64,000 bases of DNA, from positions 1-64,000 of the forward strand of contig JAGAWT010000007.1 of assembly GCA_018110985.1 (NCBI GenBank), written 5' to 3'. This document shows positions 47,588-54,605 of this stretch, in pieces (the first letter of the stretch is position 1; each line of letters opens with the position of its first letter). The position numbers and the translations under genes were made by a program. This DNA is from Oscillospiraceae bacterium (GTDB lineage: Bacteria; Bacillota; Clostridia; Oscillospirales; Ruminococcaceae). The notes beneath the pieces were generated by a model that ran no database searches, had not been told where the DNA came from, and saw only the letters and a list, made by a program, of their open reading frames with translations.

Positions 47588-48064
47588 ATGTTCAGAGAAA
47601 TGATGCGTAAAAATCAGGAGCTCAGCCAAGAAGAATGTACAGAGCTCTTGAAAAGCGAAAAGAGGGGAGTCCTTTCGGTCCACGGAGATGATGGCTATCC
47701 TTACGGCGTGCCCCTCGATCACTTTTACTGTGAGGAGGACGGAAAGCTGTATTTTCACGGTGGGAAGCAGGGTCACAGGGTAGATGCCGTAAAGCGCTGC
47801 GACAAGGCATCCTTTTGTGTCTGTGACAAGGGCAGGCAGACCGAAGGAGAATGGGCTCTGGATTTTCGCAGTGTGATAGTTTTCGGAAGGATAGAGATAA
47901 TAGAGGACAGGGAAAAGACCATAGAGATATCACGAAGGCTGAGCCGCAAATTCACCGATGATGAAGGCTATATAGAGGATGAGATAAGGCGTGCAGGCGC
48001 AAGGACGCTGCTTATGGCACTTGTGCCGGAGCATATGACGGGAAAAAGGGTCAGGGAAGCATAA
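47588..48064 (+). CDS. Pyridoxamine 5'-phosphate oxidase-like flavoprotein (NimA-like)
   Basis: 158 residues. The pattern MFREMMRKNQ ... RGVLSVHGDDGYPYGVPLDH ... GKLYFHGGKQGHRVDA is that of the small split-barrel FMN proteins, some of which (Nim) reduce nitroimidazoles. Start ATG 47588 agrees with the family N-terminus, but the only upstream Shine-Dalgarno candidate (CAGGG) lies inside the terminal repeat of a MITE copy, so insertion may have changed its expression. Function in this organism is unknown. Confidence 0.75.
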   Translation: MFREMMRKNQELSQEECTELLKSEKRGVLSVHGDDGYPYGVPLDHFYCEEDGKLYFHGGKQGHRVDAVKRCDKASFCVCDKGRQTEGEWALDFRSVIVFGRIEIIEDREKTIEISRRLSRKFTDDEGYIEDEIRRAGARTLLMALVPEHMTGKRVREA

Positions 48065-48108
48065 AGCCTGTCTCCTACTGGTGTATGTCTTCGTCCTTTC
48101 GATAATAA

Positions 48109-48147
48109 AAGCCCGCAGGCAGCTTGTACGGCTGTTTGCGGGCTTTT
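48109..48147. terminator. Terminator, probably shared by convergent genes
   Basis: AGCCCGCA-GGCAGC pairs with GCTG-TTTGCGGGCT, then TTTTT. It lies between the flavoprotein gene and the reverse-strand esterase gene. Confidence 0.75.
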
Positions 48148-48180
48148 TCAACGGGTCAATACCAGCTTGGCTGCTGTGGG

Positions 48181-49224
48181 TCATACCGACCTGAAAAGCA
48201 TCTGAAGGTAGTTGTAGATATGGGGCTTTACGCTTGTGGGGTCGTGTCCCGTGGACTCCATGACATGGACAAGGTGCTCTTCGCCGTTCTGCTCCAGGAT
48301 ATCCACATAGCTTGCGGGAGAAGAGCCTACCACGCCGTCTGCCTTTGAATAGCTGATAAGCAGCGCCAAAGGCTTGTTTTCGGGGAAGGAAAGCTCAGCA
48401 GGCGTTATCTGACCGGGGTGCATCGGAGAGCCGGGTATAGTCACAAGACCGGGAGCGGGGCAGCAGGCACCCACATATCCGAAATAGTCGCTCATTTGGG
48501 TAGCAATGAAAAGGGACTCTCTGCCGCCCATGGAAAAGCCCGTTACAGCCCTGTTCTCCCGTCCCTCCTTTACAGGGAAATTCTCCGTGATAAAGGGGAT
48601 AAGGTCGGTCTGCAGGTCGTTTATGAAATTGTCATAGGCAAGGGAGTTTTCAAGATCCATCGCCGTGCAGTAGGGATTGTCCTTGCTGCAGTAGATGTAG
48701 GGCAGAACAACGATCATTCTTTCCGCCTTGCCTTCGTTTTGCAGGTTGGTGAGGATACGGGATATTGCCACATTATCTCTTGTCATCCAGTCCTCATTGT
48801 CCCAGAAGCCGTGGAGGATGTAGAGCACCGGGAAGGTCTCGCCCTCCTGCGCATCTGCGGGCATGAGCACGTTTACACGGCTTTTTCTCTCCACCGTCGA
48901 GGAATAATAGGTGTACTTTTGGAATTCGGGATAGACCACACCCTCCTCTTTTCTGTCGTAGCCCTCAGGGGGCAGTTCTGTTATCAGGCTTGCAAACCTT
49001 TCCATGCTTTTCTCCTCCTCTTTCTGTTCTTCTGCTGTCTCTGTGCTTTCAGCGGTCTCCTGTGCGGCATCCTCCGTGATCCGGACGGATGCTTCCGTGT
49101 CCGCCGCAGTGCTTTCCGCCGGTGCTGCCGTCTCCTGCGGAGAGCTTTCGGCATTCCCCGCATTTTGGGCTGCACAGCCGCACATTATCGACATACACAC
49201 CAGAATTGCCAAGAGCTTTTTCAT
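48181..49224 (-). CDS. Lipoprotein esterase, esterase D/CE1-like
   Basis: 347 residues. The lipoprotein signal ends at SIMCGCAAQ, followed by a Glu/Ala/Ser/Thr-rich linker of about 60 residues, then an alpha/beta hydrolase domain: VLYILHGFWDNEDWM, nucleophile elbow GFSMGGR, acid in SYSKADG and His in STGHDPTS. CE1-type enzymes remove acetyl or feruloyl groups from hemicellulose. It follows the GH26 mannanase in the same operon, so deacetylation of mannan or release of ester groups at the cell surface is likely. Start 49224 has AAAGGTG upstream; 49239 is the alternative. Confidence 0.8.
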   Translation of the reverse strand: MKKLLAILVCMSIMCGCAAQNAGNAESSPQETAAPAESTAADTEASVRITEDAAQETAESTETAEEQKEEEKSMERFASLITELPPEGYDRKEEGVVYPEFQKYTYYSSTVERKSRVNVLMPADAQEGETFPVLYILHGFWDNEDWMTRDNVAISRILTNLQNEGKAERMIVVLPYIYCSKDNPYCTAMDLENSLAYDNFINDLQTDLIPFITENFPVKEGRENRAVTGFSMGGRESLFIATQMSDYFGYVGACCPAPGLVTIPGSPMHPGQITPAELSFPENKPLALLISYSKADGVVGSSPASYVDILEQNGEEHLVHVMESTGHDPTSVKPHIYNYLQMLFRSV

Positions 49225-49238
49225 TTTATCACCTTTCA

Positions 49239-50252
49239 TTATTTGTATTTCTCAAGATCGGGGAGTTCATCAAGAGTGATGACCCTCTCGCTGTTGTAGA
49301 CTGCCTTGAGATTTTCCTTGTCATTCTTGGTGATGAAGTCAGTGTGCCATATCATGAACCATGCCCATATGTCTCCGTCGCTCTCAAACTTCTCCACGGG
49401 AGGCACATTGCCGCATTCGTGGAATGCCATGGGCTTGTCCGCCACATTCAGGAGCTTGTTCCATGCCTTTATGTTGGTGCTGTTGTCGTAGGTGTCCGAG
49501 CCTATGAAGTCCACATATTCGTCTCCGGGGTACCAGCCGCTCTTGACCTCTCCGGAATAGCCAAGTACCCAGATAAGGTTGTCAAGACCGTATTCGTTGG
49601 TGAACTTGTCGTACATGAGCTGCCAGAGGGCGATGAAGTTGTCCTTTCCTCCCTTGCCCCACCAGAACCACTGTCCGTCAAATTCGTGGAAGGGTCTCCA
49701 CAGAACGGGGACATCCGCATCCTCCAGCTTCTGCAAAGCCTTTGCCGCCTTGTCCCAGCTTTCGGTCATTTCCTTGTATTCCGCTGTGGAGGGGTCAAGG
49801 AGCTTGGAAAAATCGGGAGTATCATCAAGGCTTTCACGGTAGCCGCTGCTCTTTACTCCGGTATGCCAGCAGATGGTGACGATACCGCCCTTTTCATCCC
49901 ATTCAACGGCACGCTGAACAACGCCGTCAAAGTCATTGTTCATAAAGTCGAGCCCGCGCATTGCAGGCAGCTTCCCCGTGTTTTTTTCGATGTAGTCCAT
50001 CTCATAGTCGGGGCTGCCCATCCATGTGGATTCCTGCTGACAGCTGAGCATATTCCTGCCGTACACATCCGTGATGTACTTGTAGACCTTTGCGGTCTTT
50101 TTGGTGGCATTTTTGTTGGACAGAGCGTAGCCCGAAGAAGATGCTTCTGCCTTTGCGGCAGCGGTGCCGCCGTTCCCGCCGGTCTTGCAGGCACCCGACA
50201 GAAGGGCTATGGTGAGTGAAAGGGTGATGGAGATAATGTTTTTTGCTATCAT
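49239..50252 (-). CDS. GH26 beta-mannanase, lipoprotein
   Basis: 337 residues. A lipoprotein signal (SLTIALLSGACKTG) leads directly to a single GH26 catalytic domain. The acid/base Glu lies in RPFHEFDGQWFWWG and the nucleophile Glu in AFHECGNV; TICWHTG is also typical. It hydrolyses beta-1,4-mannan while tethered to the outer membrane face. No dockerin or carbohydrate-binding module is present, so it is not cellulosomal. It is the first gene of an operon with the esterase. Confidence 0.9.
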   Translation of the reverse strand: MIAKNIISITLSLTIALLSGACKTGGNGGTAAAKAEASSSGYALSNKNATKKTAKVYKYITDVYGRNMLSCQQESTWMGSPDYEMDYIEKNTGKLPAMRGLDFMNNDFDGVVQRAVEWDEKGGIVTICWHTGVKSSGYRESLDDTPDFSKLLDPSTAEYKEMTESWDKAAKALQKLEDADVPVLWRPFHEFDGQWFWWGKGGKDNFIALWQLMYDKFTNEYGLDNLIWVLGYSGEVKSGWYPGDEYVDFIGSDTYDNSTNIKAWNKLLNVADKPMAFHECGNVPPVEKFESDGDIWAWFMIWHTDFITKNDKENLKAVYNSERVITLDELPDLEKYK

Positions 50253-50293
50253 AGGTCGTCCCTCCGTGAAAGAAGAAAAAGTCTGTTAAGCAC

Positions 50294-50322
50294 AGTATAT
50301 CATAAAATTTCTCTCTTTGCAA
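50294..50322 (-). promoter_or_regulatory. Promoter of the mannanase-esterase operon
   Basis: Reverse strand TTGCAA (50317-50322), 17-nt spacer, TATACT (50294-50299). Confidence 0.7.
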
Positions 50323-50467
50323 GATAATTTTAACATTTTTTCAAATTAAATTTTCCTACATCAATTTTGAATTTTCTGCAGAAAGTATATTCAATATCGA
50401 AAAAAATATTTTAGATAAATATTTAAGTCAACACCAACATTATCTCTGTCTTGCCTGATACACTTTT

Positions 50468-50503
50468 AAAGCCGGAGGATCTGCGGATCTCCCGGCTTTT
50501 ATT
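50468..50503. terminator. Hairpin downstream of the XRE-type gene
   Basis: AAAGCCGG-AGGATC and GATCT-CCCGGCTTT pair with two imperfections, with TTTTATTTT on the + side. It overlaps the end of the reverse-strand gene. Confidence 0.55.
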
Positions 50504-50858
50504 TTGCCAATTCAGCAGTGATCCTTCCGAGAACCGAAAACTGCTCCTGTGTAAGCTGCTTCCCTGTCTGGGCATTTTTTATACGGTAAGAATCCACCAA
50601 TGCTTTTATAGTTTCGGTTTGTGCCTCTGTAAGACCATGGACAGAAACTGTGCCCTGATGCTTCATACCGCAAAGTGTATCCATAGATACATTGAATACG
50701 CTGGCGATAGAGCGGAGTGTTTCAAACGGCGGTGTCATGAGATTTGCTTCATACTTGCTGATCGTTCCCTCAGTGACATCGAGCAGTTCACCGAGTTTCT
50801 TTTGGGTTATCTTGCGTTCTTTGCGTAATGATCTTATCAAAGCACCCAGATCGTACAT
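50499..50858 (-). CDS. XRE-family helix-turn-helix regulator, possible controller of the RM system
   Basis: 119 residues. Residues 5-60 form a Cro/C1 helix-turn-helix (LIRSLRKERKITQKKLGELL ... VTEGTISKYEANLMTP). The remaining 55 residues are helical. It is divergent from the methyltransferase gene with 140 bp between, a fitting place for a restriction-modification controller, though it is longer than typical C proteins (about 80-100 residues) and lies on the opposite strand. It could also be an unrelated repressor. Confidence 0.75.
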   Translation of the reverse strand: MYDLGALIRSLRKERKITQKKLGELLDVTEGTISKYEANLMTPPFETLRSIASVFNVSMDTLCGMKHQGTVSVHGLTEAQTETIKALVDSYRIKNAQTGKQLTQEQFSVLGRITAELAK

Positions 50859-50906
50859 TTGATATCACCTCAAAATTCTTATTTGGAATATTATATAAAA
50901 TAATAC

Positions 50907-50935
50907 TTGATTTTTACGAAAGTTCATGATACAAT
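50907..50935 (+). promoter_or_regulatory. Promoter of the restriction-modification genes
   Basis: TTGATT 50907-50912, 17-nt spacer, TACAAT 50930-50935. A reverse TATAAT at 50890-50895 could serve the divergent XRE gene, with a poor -35. Confidence 0.65.
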
Positions 50936-50999
50936 ATATTCGTCATGCGAAAGTTATCCCGTGAATTGTTCTAAATCAGAAAGTTTGAGGGTGTTTCCG

Positions 51000-51737
51000 A
51001 TGAGAGAAGCAAGTATAGTATTAACGAATGAAAGCTGTTTTCAGCTGCTTGACAAAACGGAAAGTAATTCCATAGATCTGTTTCTGATAGATCCGCCTTA
51101 TGAAGTGTCAAGAGATACAAATTTTCAGTCCGGCAATGCGAAGGGGACAGATACCGACAGATTTCGTGTTTCCATGGATTTTGGTGAATGGGATATTAAT
51201 TTTACCGGTTTGGATATAGTCATAAAAGAGGCTTATCGAGTGCTGCGAAAGGGCGGTACTCTCATCTGTTTTTATGATCTGTGGAAAATAACAACACTAA
51301 AGGATTATTTTGATAATGCCGGATTCAGACAGCTTCGTCTTATTGAATGGATAAAGACAAACCCGGTTCCGCTGAACAGTAAAACAAATTATCTTACAAA
51401 TGCCCGTGAGATCGCCGTACTCGGCGTTAAGGGGGGGAAACCCACTTTTAATTCCGAATATGATAACGGGATCTACAAATATCCAATATGTCACGATAAA
51501 AATCGTTTCCATCCTACTCAAAAGCCGTTGGCTCTCATAGAGGATATAATAATAAAGCACTCGAATGAGGGCGACACTGTGATGGATTGCTTTTCGGGCT
51601 CCGGTACGACAGCTGCAGCTTCATACAATCAGGGGAGAGATTTTATCGGGTGTGAACTTTCAAAAGAGTATTATACGAAATCACTTTCACGACTTGAAAG
51701 CGTAAATATTTCAGTACAAGAGGAAGTGATGATATGA
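51000..51737 (+). CDS. Type II DNA methyltransferase (beta class, N6-adenine or N4-cytosine)
   Basis: 245 residues. Catalytic motif IV FLIDPPYEV precedes the SAM motif I MDCFSGSGTTAA, the order of the beta class; motif HPTQKP lies between them. It protects host DNA from the partner nuclease. ATG 51000 has GAGGG 7 nt upstream; the frame opens at 50907, which is the promoter, so the longer version is wrong. It overlaps the nuclease gene by ATGA. The gene is richer in A+T than its neighbours, suggesting horizontal gain. Confidence 0.9.
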   Translation: MREASIVLTNESCFQLLDKTESNSIDLFLIDPPYEVSRDTNFQSGNAKGTDTDRFRVSMDFGEWDINFTGLDIVIKEAYRVLRKGGTLICFYDLWKITTLKDYFDNAGFRQLRLIEWIKTNPVPLNSKTNYLTNAREIAVLGVKGGKPTFNSEYDNGIYKYPICHDKNRFHPTQKPLALIEDIIIKHSNEGDTVMDCFSGSGTTAAASYNQGRDFIGCELSKEYYTKSLSRLESVNISVQEEVMI

Positions 51738-52072
51738 CCGATAAAGAGAAAAATAAAAAAATACAGGATATGGTAAGTGACCCCGCTCTTGGTATAGATG
51801 AAATAATACGCTATGTAAAAGGAAATTGTCAATCAACATCCTTAACACCTACGACATTGGGAATGCTTTTTGAAAAATATGCTGATGTAAAGTACGATCC
51901 GACTGACCCTACATCATGCTTTTCTGAAGAAATAGCCATAGAAGAACTGAAGAACATACATCCCGGTTTTGAAAGCTCAAATGGTTGCCAATGGGCACGT
52001 TCCGATAATTCCTATCTTGGGAAAAAATATATCATCATACGAACAAAAAAGGCGGAAAAGTTTCAGCTATAA
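51734..52072 (+). CDS. Type II restriction endonuclease, zero-frame N-terminal part
   Basis: 112 codons; the first 106 (to AAG at 52049-52051) are the N-terminal half of the nuclease, the last six after the slip site are an artefact of the zero frame before TAA at 52070. The slip site is A AAA AAG at 52045-52051, in the correct zero-frame phase (ACA AAA AAG). If ribosomes stop in frame, a truncated protein without the catalytic half results. The N-terminal part contains SSNGCQWARSDNSYLGKKY, probably for target recognition. Confidence 0.8.
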   Translation: MTDKEKNKKIQDMVSDPALGIDEIIRYVKGNCQSTSLTPTTLGMLFEKYADVKYDPTDPTSCFSEEIAIEELKNIHPGFESSNGCQWARSDNSYLGKKYIIIRTKKAEKFQL

Positions 52073-52470
52073 AACTGGATGGCCCGAATAATAACTCTGT
52101 AAAGGTGTATCGGCATATCCGCAATGATATAAAAAAGGAGATCTCAAAGCATACCTGTGTGATTTTGGATGTATCTGCAAATATTGAGGTAGACCATAAA
52201 AACGGAAGATACTCTGACCTTGCCAACATATCGGTTGACAGTCAAAAAAAGGAGGATTTCCAGCCATTATCCAAATCAGCCAATGACGCCAAGAGACAGC
52301 ACTGCAAAAGGTGTGTGGAGACCGGTAAACGATATAATGCACAAAGGCTCGGCTACAAGGAAGGCTGGATCGTTGGTGACGAGAATACATCCAATTGCAT
52401 AGGATGTTACTGGTACGACCCAAAAAGGTTTAATGAGCTTATATCAAAAGATTATAAAAAAATAAAATAG
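52051..52470 (+). CDS. Type II restriction endonuclease, -1-frame catalytic part (HNH-like with zinc Cys)
   Basis: 139 codons read in the -1 frame from 52051 (GGC GGA AAA), continuing without a start codon: GGKVSAIKLDGPNNNSVKV. The catalytic segment is IEVDHKNGRYSD, then FQPLSKSANDAKRQHCKRC and CIGCYWYDP, giving an HNH-like core with four Cys for zinc. Fusion through a -1 slip gives about 245 residues, a normal nuclease size. The first ATG in this frame (52105) has no ribosome site. It follows the matching methyltransferase. Recognition sequence unknown. Confidence 0.8.
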   Translation, partial: GGKVSAIKLDGPNNNSVKVYRHIRNDIKKEISKHTCVILDVSANIEVDHKNGRYSDLANISVDSQKKEDFQPLSKSANDAKRQHCKRCVETGKRYNAQRLGYKEGWIVGDENTSNCIGCYWYDPKRFNELISKDYKKIK

Positions 52471-52576
52471 TATAATAAATTACCGGCAGTCTTCTTTATA
52501 GCGCAATTGTGTTAGAAGGTGCCGGTGATCCTGTCGAGTCTTTTTATGAACTTTCTGTAAATTTCCTGTAATAACA

Positions 52577-52605
52577 TTGTATTCCGTTTTTTCGTAAAGT
52601 ATAAT
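52577..52605 (+). promoter_or_regulatory. Promoter of the sigma-factor gene
   Basis: TTGTAT 52577-52582, 17-nt spacer, TATAAT 52600-52605. Looks like a housekeeping rather than ECF-type promoter. Confidence 0.7.
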
Positions 52606-52655
52606 GATATAACGATGAGGAAAAGACAGACCTACCAAGAAAAGAGTGAGCTTTC

Positions 52656-53222
52656 ATGGAAGAAGACTCCAGGATCATAGACCTGTACCTGAAAAGAGAT
52701 CAGAGTGCCATAACCCTTACCGCCGAAAAATACGGCGGACGGCTGAAAGCGGTCGCAAAGCAGATAACAGGCGATGCCTTCATGGCGGATGAGTGCGAGA
52801 ACGACACCTACATGGAGGCGTGGCAGAGCATCCCCCCAAATGAGCCCCGCACCTACTTTTTCCCCTATCTCACAAGGATAGTGAGGCATATAGCCCTGAA
52901 CCGCTGTGAAAAGGAAAATGCCAAGAAGCGGCAGGGGAACCTGTCGGAGCTGACAGAGGAAATGCAGGAATGTATATCCTCCGGTGAGGATCTGGAGGGA
53001 AGTGTAGTGGATGAGCTCATGCTCTCCAAGTCCATTAACGGCTTTCTTGCATCTCTTGATGAGGACAAGAGGAATATTTTCGTCAGACGCTACTACTTTA
53101 TGGACGACATAAAGGGGCTTTCACAGCGCACGGGCTACTCCGAGAGCAAGCTGAAATCCATGCTCATGAGGATGAGGGAGAAGCTGAAGGAGCGTCTGGA
53201 AAAGGACGGCATCGACTTCTGA
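52656..53222 (+). CDS. ECF-like RNA polymerase sigma factor
   Basis: 188 residues. Region 2 spans residues 20-90 (ADECENDTYMEAWQSIPPNE ... FPYLTRIVRHIALNRCEKE) and region 4 residues 125-180 (LDEDKRNIFVRRYYF ... IKGLSQRTGYSESKLKSMLMRMREKL). There is no region 3, as in ECF factors. It is followed 93 nt later by a small membrane protein that may be its anti-sigma factor. The stimulus is unknown. Confidence 0.85.
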   Translation: MEEDSRIIDLYLKRDQSAITLTAEKYGGRLKAVAKQITGDAFMADECENDTYMEAWQSIPPNEPRTYFFPYLTRIVRHIALNRCEKENAKKRQGNLSELTEEMQECISSGEDLEGSVVDELMLSKSINGFLASLDEDKRNIFVRRYYFMDDIKGLSQRTGYSESKLKSMLMRMREKLKERLEKDGIDF

Positions 53223-53315
53223 AAAAATTTGCGGATCTTTTTCAAAAAAAATGCGACCTGCCCCTGCTGAAATCTGCTTATATCAACAGAGGCTGTTAAA
53301 AAGGAGTGAAGACCG

Positions 53316-53705
53316 GTGGACGGAAAGGTACTTCTTGAAAAAATGGAGCTCATAGATCCCGCTTATATAGCGGCGGCAGAGGATATGACCGCCCCGAAGG
53401 GAGAAGGAGAGATCCTGCTGGAAAAAATGGAGCTTATAGACCCTGCCTACATAGATGCGGCAGACAGGATGCCCGAAAGGCTCCCCGTACCGAAGCATAA
53501 CTTCGCATTCCTTGCAGCCTGTGTCCTGATAGCGGTGGTGTCCGGGGCTATGATGCTCATGTCTCCCGCAGAAATGACCCGCATAACCGAAACGGGTGCG
53601 GCAAGCGTATTCGGCGGAGATGTAAGAATGGCTGTATTCGCCGTCTCTCTGCTGGCGGCTGCGGCTGACTGCGGTATCATCTACAAGAAGACCCGCCGCA
53701 AATGA
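53316..53705 (+). CDS. Small membrane protein with duplicated motif, putative anti-sigma partner
   Basis: 129 residues, GTG start with AAGGAGTG upstream. The cytosolic N-terminus holds the identical 13-residue motif LLEKMELIDPAYI twice (residues 6-18 and 34-46), spaced by 28 residues; two transmembrane helices follow (about 64-85 and 104-122). Anti-sigma factors often combine a short cytosolic sigma-binding segment with a membrane helix, and similar motif-bearing proteins follow sigma genes in Ruminococcaceae. The role as anti-sigma is inference. Confidence 0.7.
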   Translation: MDGKVLLEKMELIDPAYIAAAEDMTAPKGEGEILLEKMELIDPAYIDAADRMPERLPVPKHNFAFLAACVLIAVVSGAMMLMSPAEMTRITETGAASVFGGDVRMAVFAVSLLAAAADCGIIYKKTRRK

Positions 53706-53744
53706 AGAAGATCACCTCCCATATTTGATATACCCCCCATAGAG

Positions 53745-53779
53745 AAAACCTTGCATCATTTTGGAATGCAAGGTTTTTT
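53745..53779 (+). terminator. Terminator of the sigma-factor operon
   Basis: 12-bp stem 53745-53756 / 53766-53777 (AAAACCTTGCAT and complement), 9-nt loop, then TTTTTT. Confidence 0.9.
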
Positions 53780-53870
53780 CGTTGTGAACGTTTAATGAAG
53801 ACATCAAATCAGACAGGCTTTTTCGGGAAAGATATGTTAAAAGTGACACATAGTTTTTTTGCGCTCCCTA

Positions 53871-53899
53871 TTGACAAAATCAGAGTTTAGGTGTAAAAT
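53871..53899 (+). promoter_or_regulatory. Promoter of the feo operon
   Basis: TTGACA 53871-53876, 17-nt spacer, TAAAAT 53894-53899. Confidence 0.75.
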
Positions 53900-53906
53900 A
53901 ATATTA

Positions 53907-53922
53907 GTTAGGATAGTCTAAC
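53907..53922 (+). promoter_or_regulatory. Putative DtxR-family iron operator 1
   Basis: GTTAG-N6-CTAAC dyad just after the -10 box, at the expected start of transcription; resembles DtxR/IdeR boxes (TTAGGTTAG-CTAACC). Binding with Fe(II) would block feo transcription. Confidence 0.5.
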
Positions 53923-53967
53923 GGCTGTGTTTATCCTCAGCCGGAGGGCTTTTATTCAAAGGTATTA

Positions 53968-53983
53968 GTTAGCTTATTTTAAC
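53968..53983 (+). promoter_or_regulatory. Putative DtxR-family iron operator 2
   Basis: GTTAG-N6-TTAAC with the same spacing as the site at 53907 and the same ATTA before it. It lies 22 nt before the feoA start. Confidence 0.45.
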
Positions 53984-54005
53984 TGCTGCGGGGAGGAGTT
54001 TTTTG

Positions 54006-54215
54006 ATGCCACTTAATTTTGCACCGATCGACACCGAGCATACCATAAAGAAGGTAGGCGGTCCTTCAGATGTAAGGAGCCATCTGAGCGACATTGGCTT
54101 TGTGCCCGGAGGCACTGTAAGGATCATAAGCTCCGTGGGAGACAATCTCATAGTAGATGTAAAGGGCTCCAGAGTCGCTCTGAGCGGTGAGCTTGCCAAG
54201 AGAATAATGGTATGA
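54006..54215 (+). CDS. feoA: FeoA domain protein (first copy)
   Basis: 69 residues, an SH3-like FeoA domain (HLSDIGFVPGGTVRIISSVG, DVKGSRVALSGELAKRIMV). It helps Fe(II) uptake by FeoB. ATG 54006 has GGAGGAG upstream; a TTG at 54003 is possible. The next feoA begins 160 nt later, past a long GU-rich hairpin (about 54220-54258) that may tune expression. Confidence 0.9.
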   Translation: MPLNFAPIDTEHTIKKVGGPSDVRSHLSDIGFVPGGTVRIISSVGDNLIVDVKGSRVALSGELAKRIMV

Positions 54216-54374
54216 CCGTATCTTCCATCGGGGGAGCCAAGGCTCTTCCGGTGGAGATGTTTTGACTATGGGGGCACTGCCGCCCCAGTGATGAAGTACA
54301 TAATGTCCATAGCTGCGGTCTTTTTTTTTAAAGGCTGCATTTTATGGCTCTCATTATAAAGGAGAAGGATGCAA

Positions 54375-54605
54375 ATGAACCTGAAAGATGCAAAGATAGG
54401 CAGTACCGTCGCCGTGGTGAAAATAGGCGGCGAGGGCGCTGTCAGACGCCGTATCATGGATATGGGGCTCACAAAGGGGACAAAGGTCACCGTGCGCAAG
54501 GTGGCGCCTCTGGGAGATCCGATAGAGCTTACGGTAAGAGGATATGAGCTCTCTATCCGCAAGGAAGACGCCGAAAAGATAGAAGTTACGGAGGCAAACG
54601 ACTAA
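54375..54605 (+). CDS. feoA: FeoA domain protein (second copy)
   Basis: 76 residues, FeoA fold (GGEGAVRRRIMDMGLTKGTKVTV, GDPIELTVRGYELSIRKEDA). ATG 54375 is 9 nt from GGAGAAGG; ATG 54369 is too near it. The stop overlaps the feoB start by one base, so it is coupled to feoB. Two FeoA proteins before one FeoB is common in Clostridia; they differ in sequence and are not a recent duplication. Confidence 0.9.
   Translation: MNLKDAKIGSTVAVVKIGGEGAVRRRIMDMGLTKGTKVTVRKVAPLGDPIELTVRGYELSIRKEDAEKIEVTEAND

Noticed and set aside
52482-52526. Hairpin after the restriction endonuclease as terminator
   Set aside because: ACCGGCA/TGCCGGT pair but the loop is long and no T-run follows directly; too weak to annotate.
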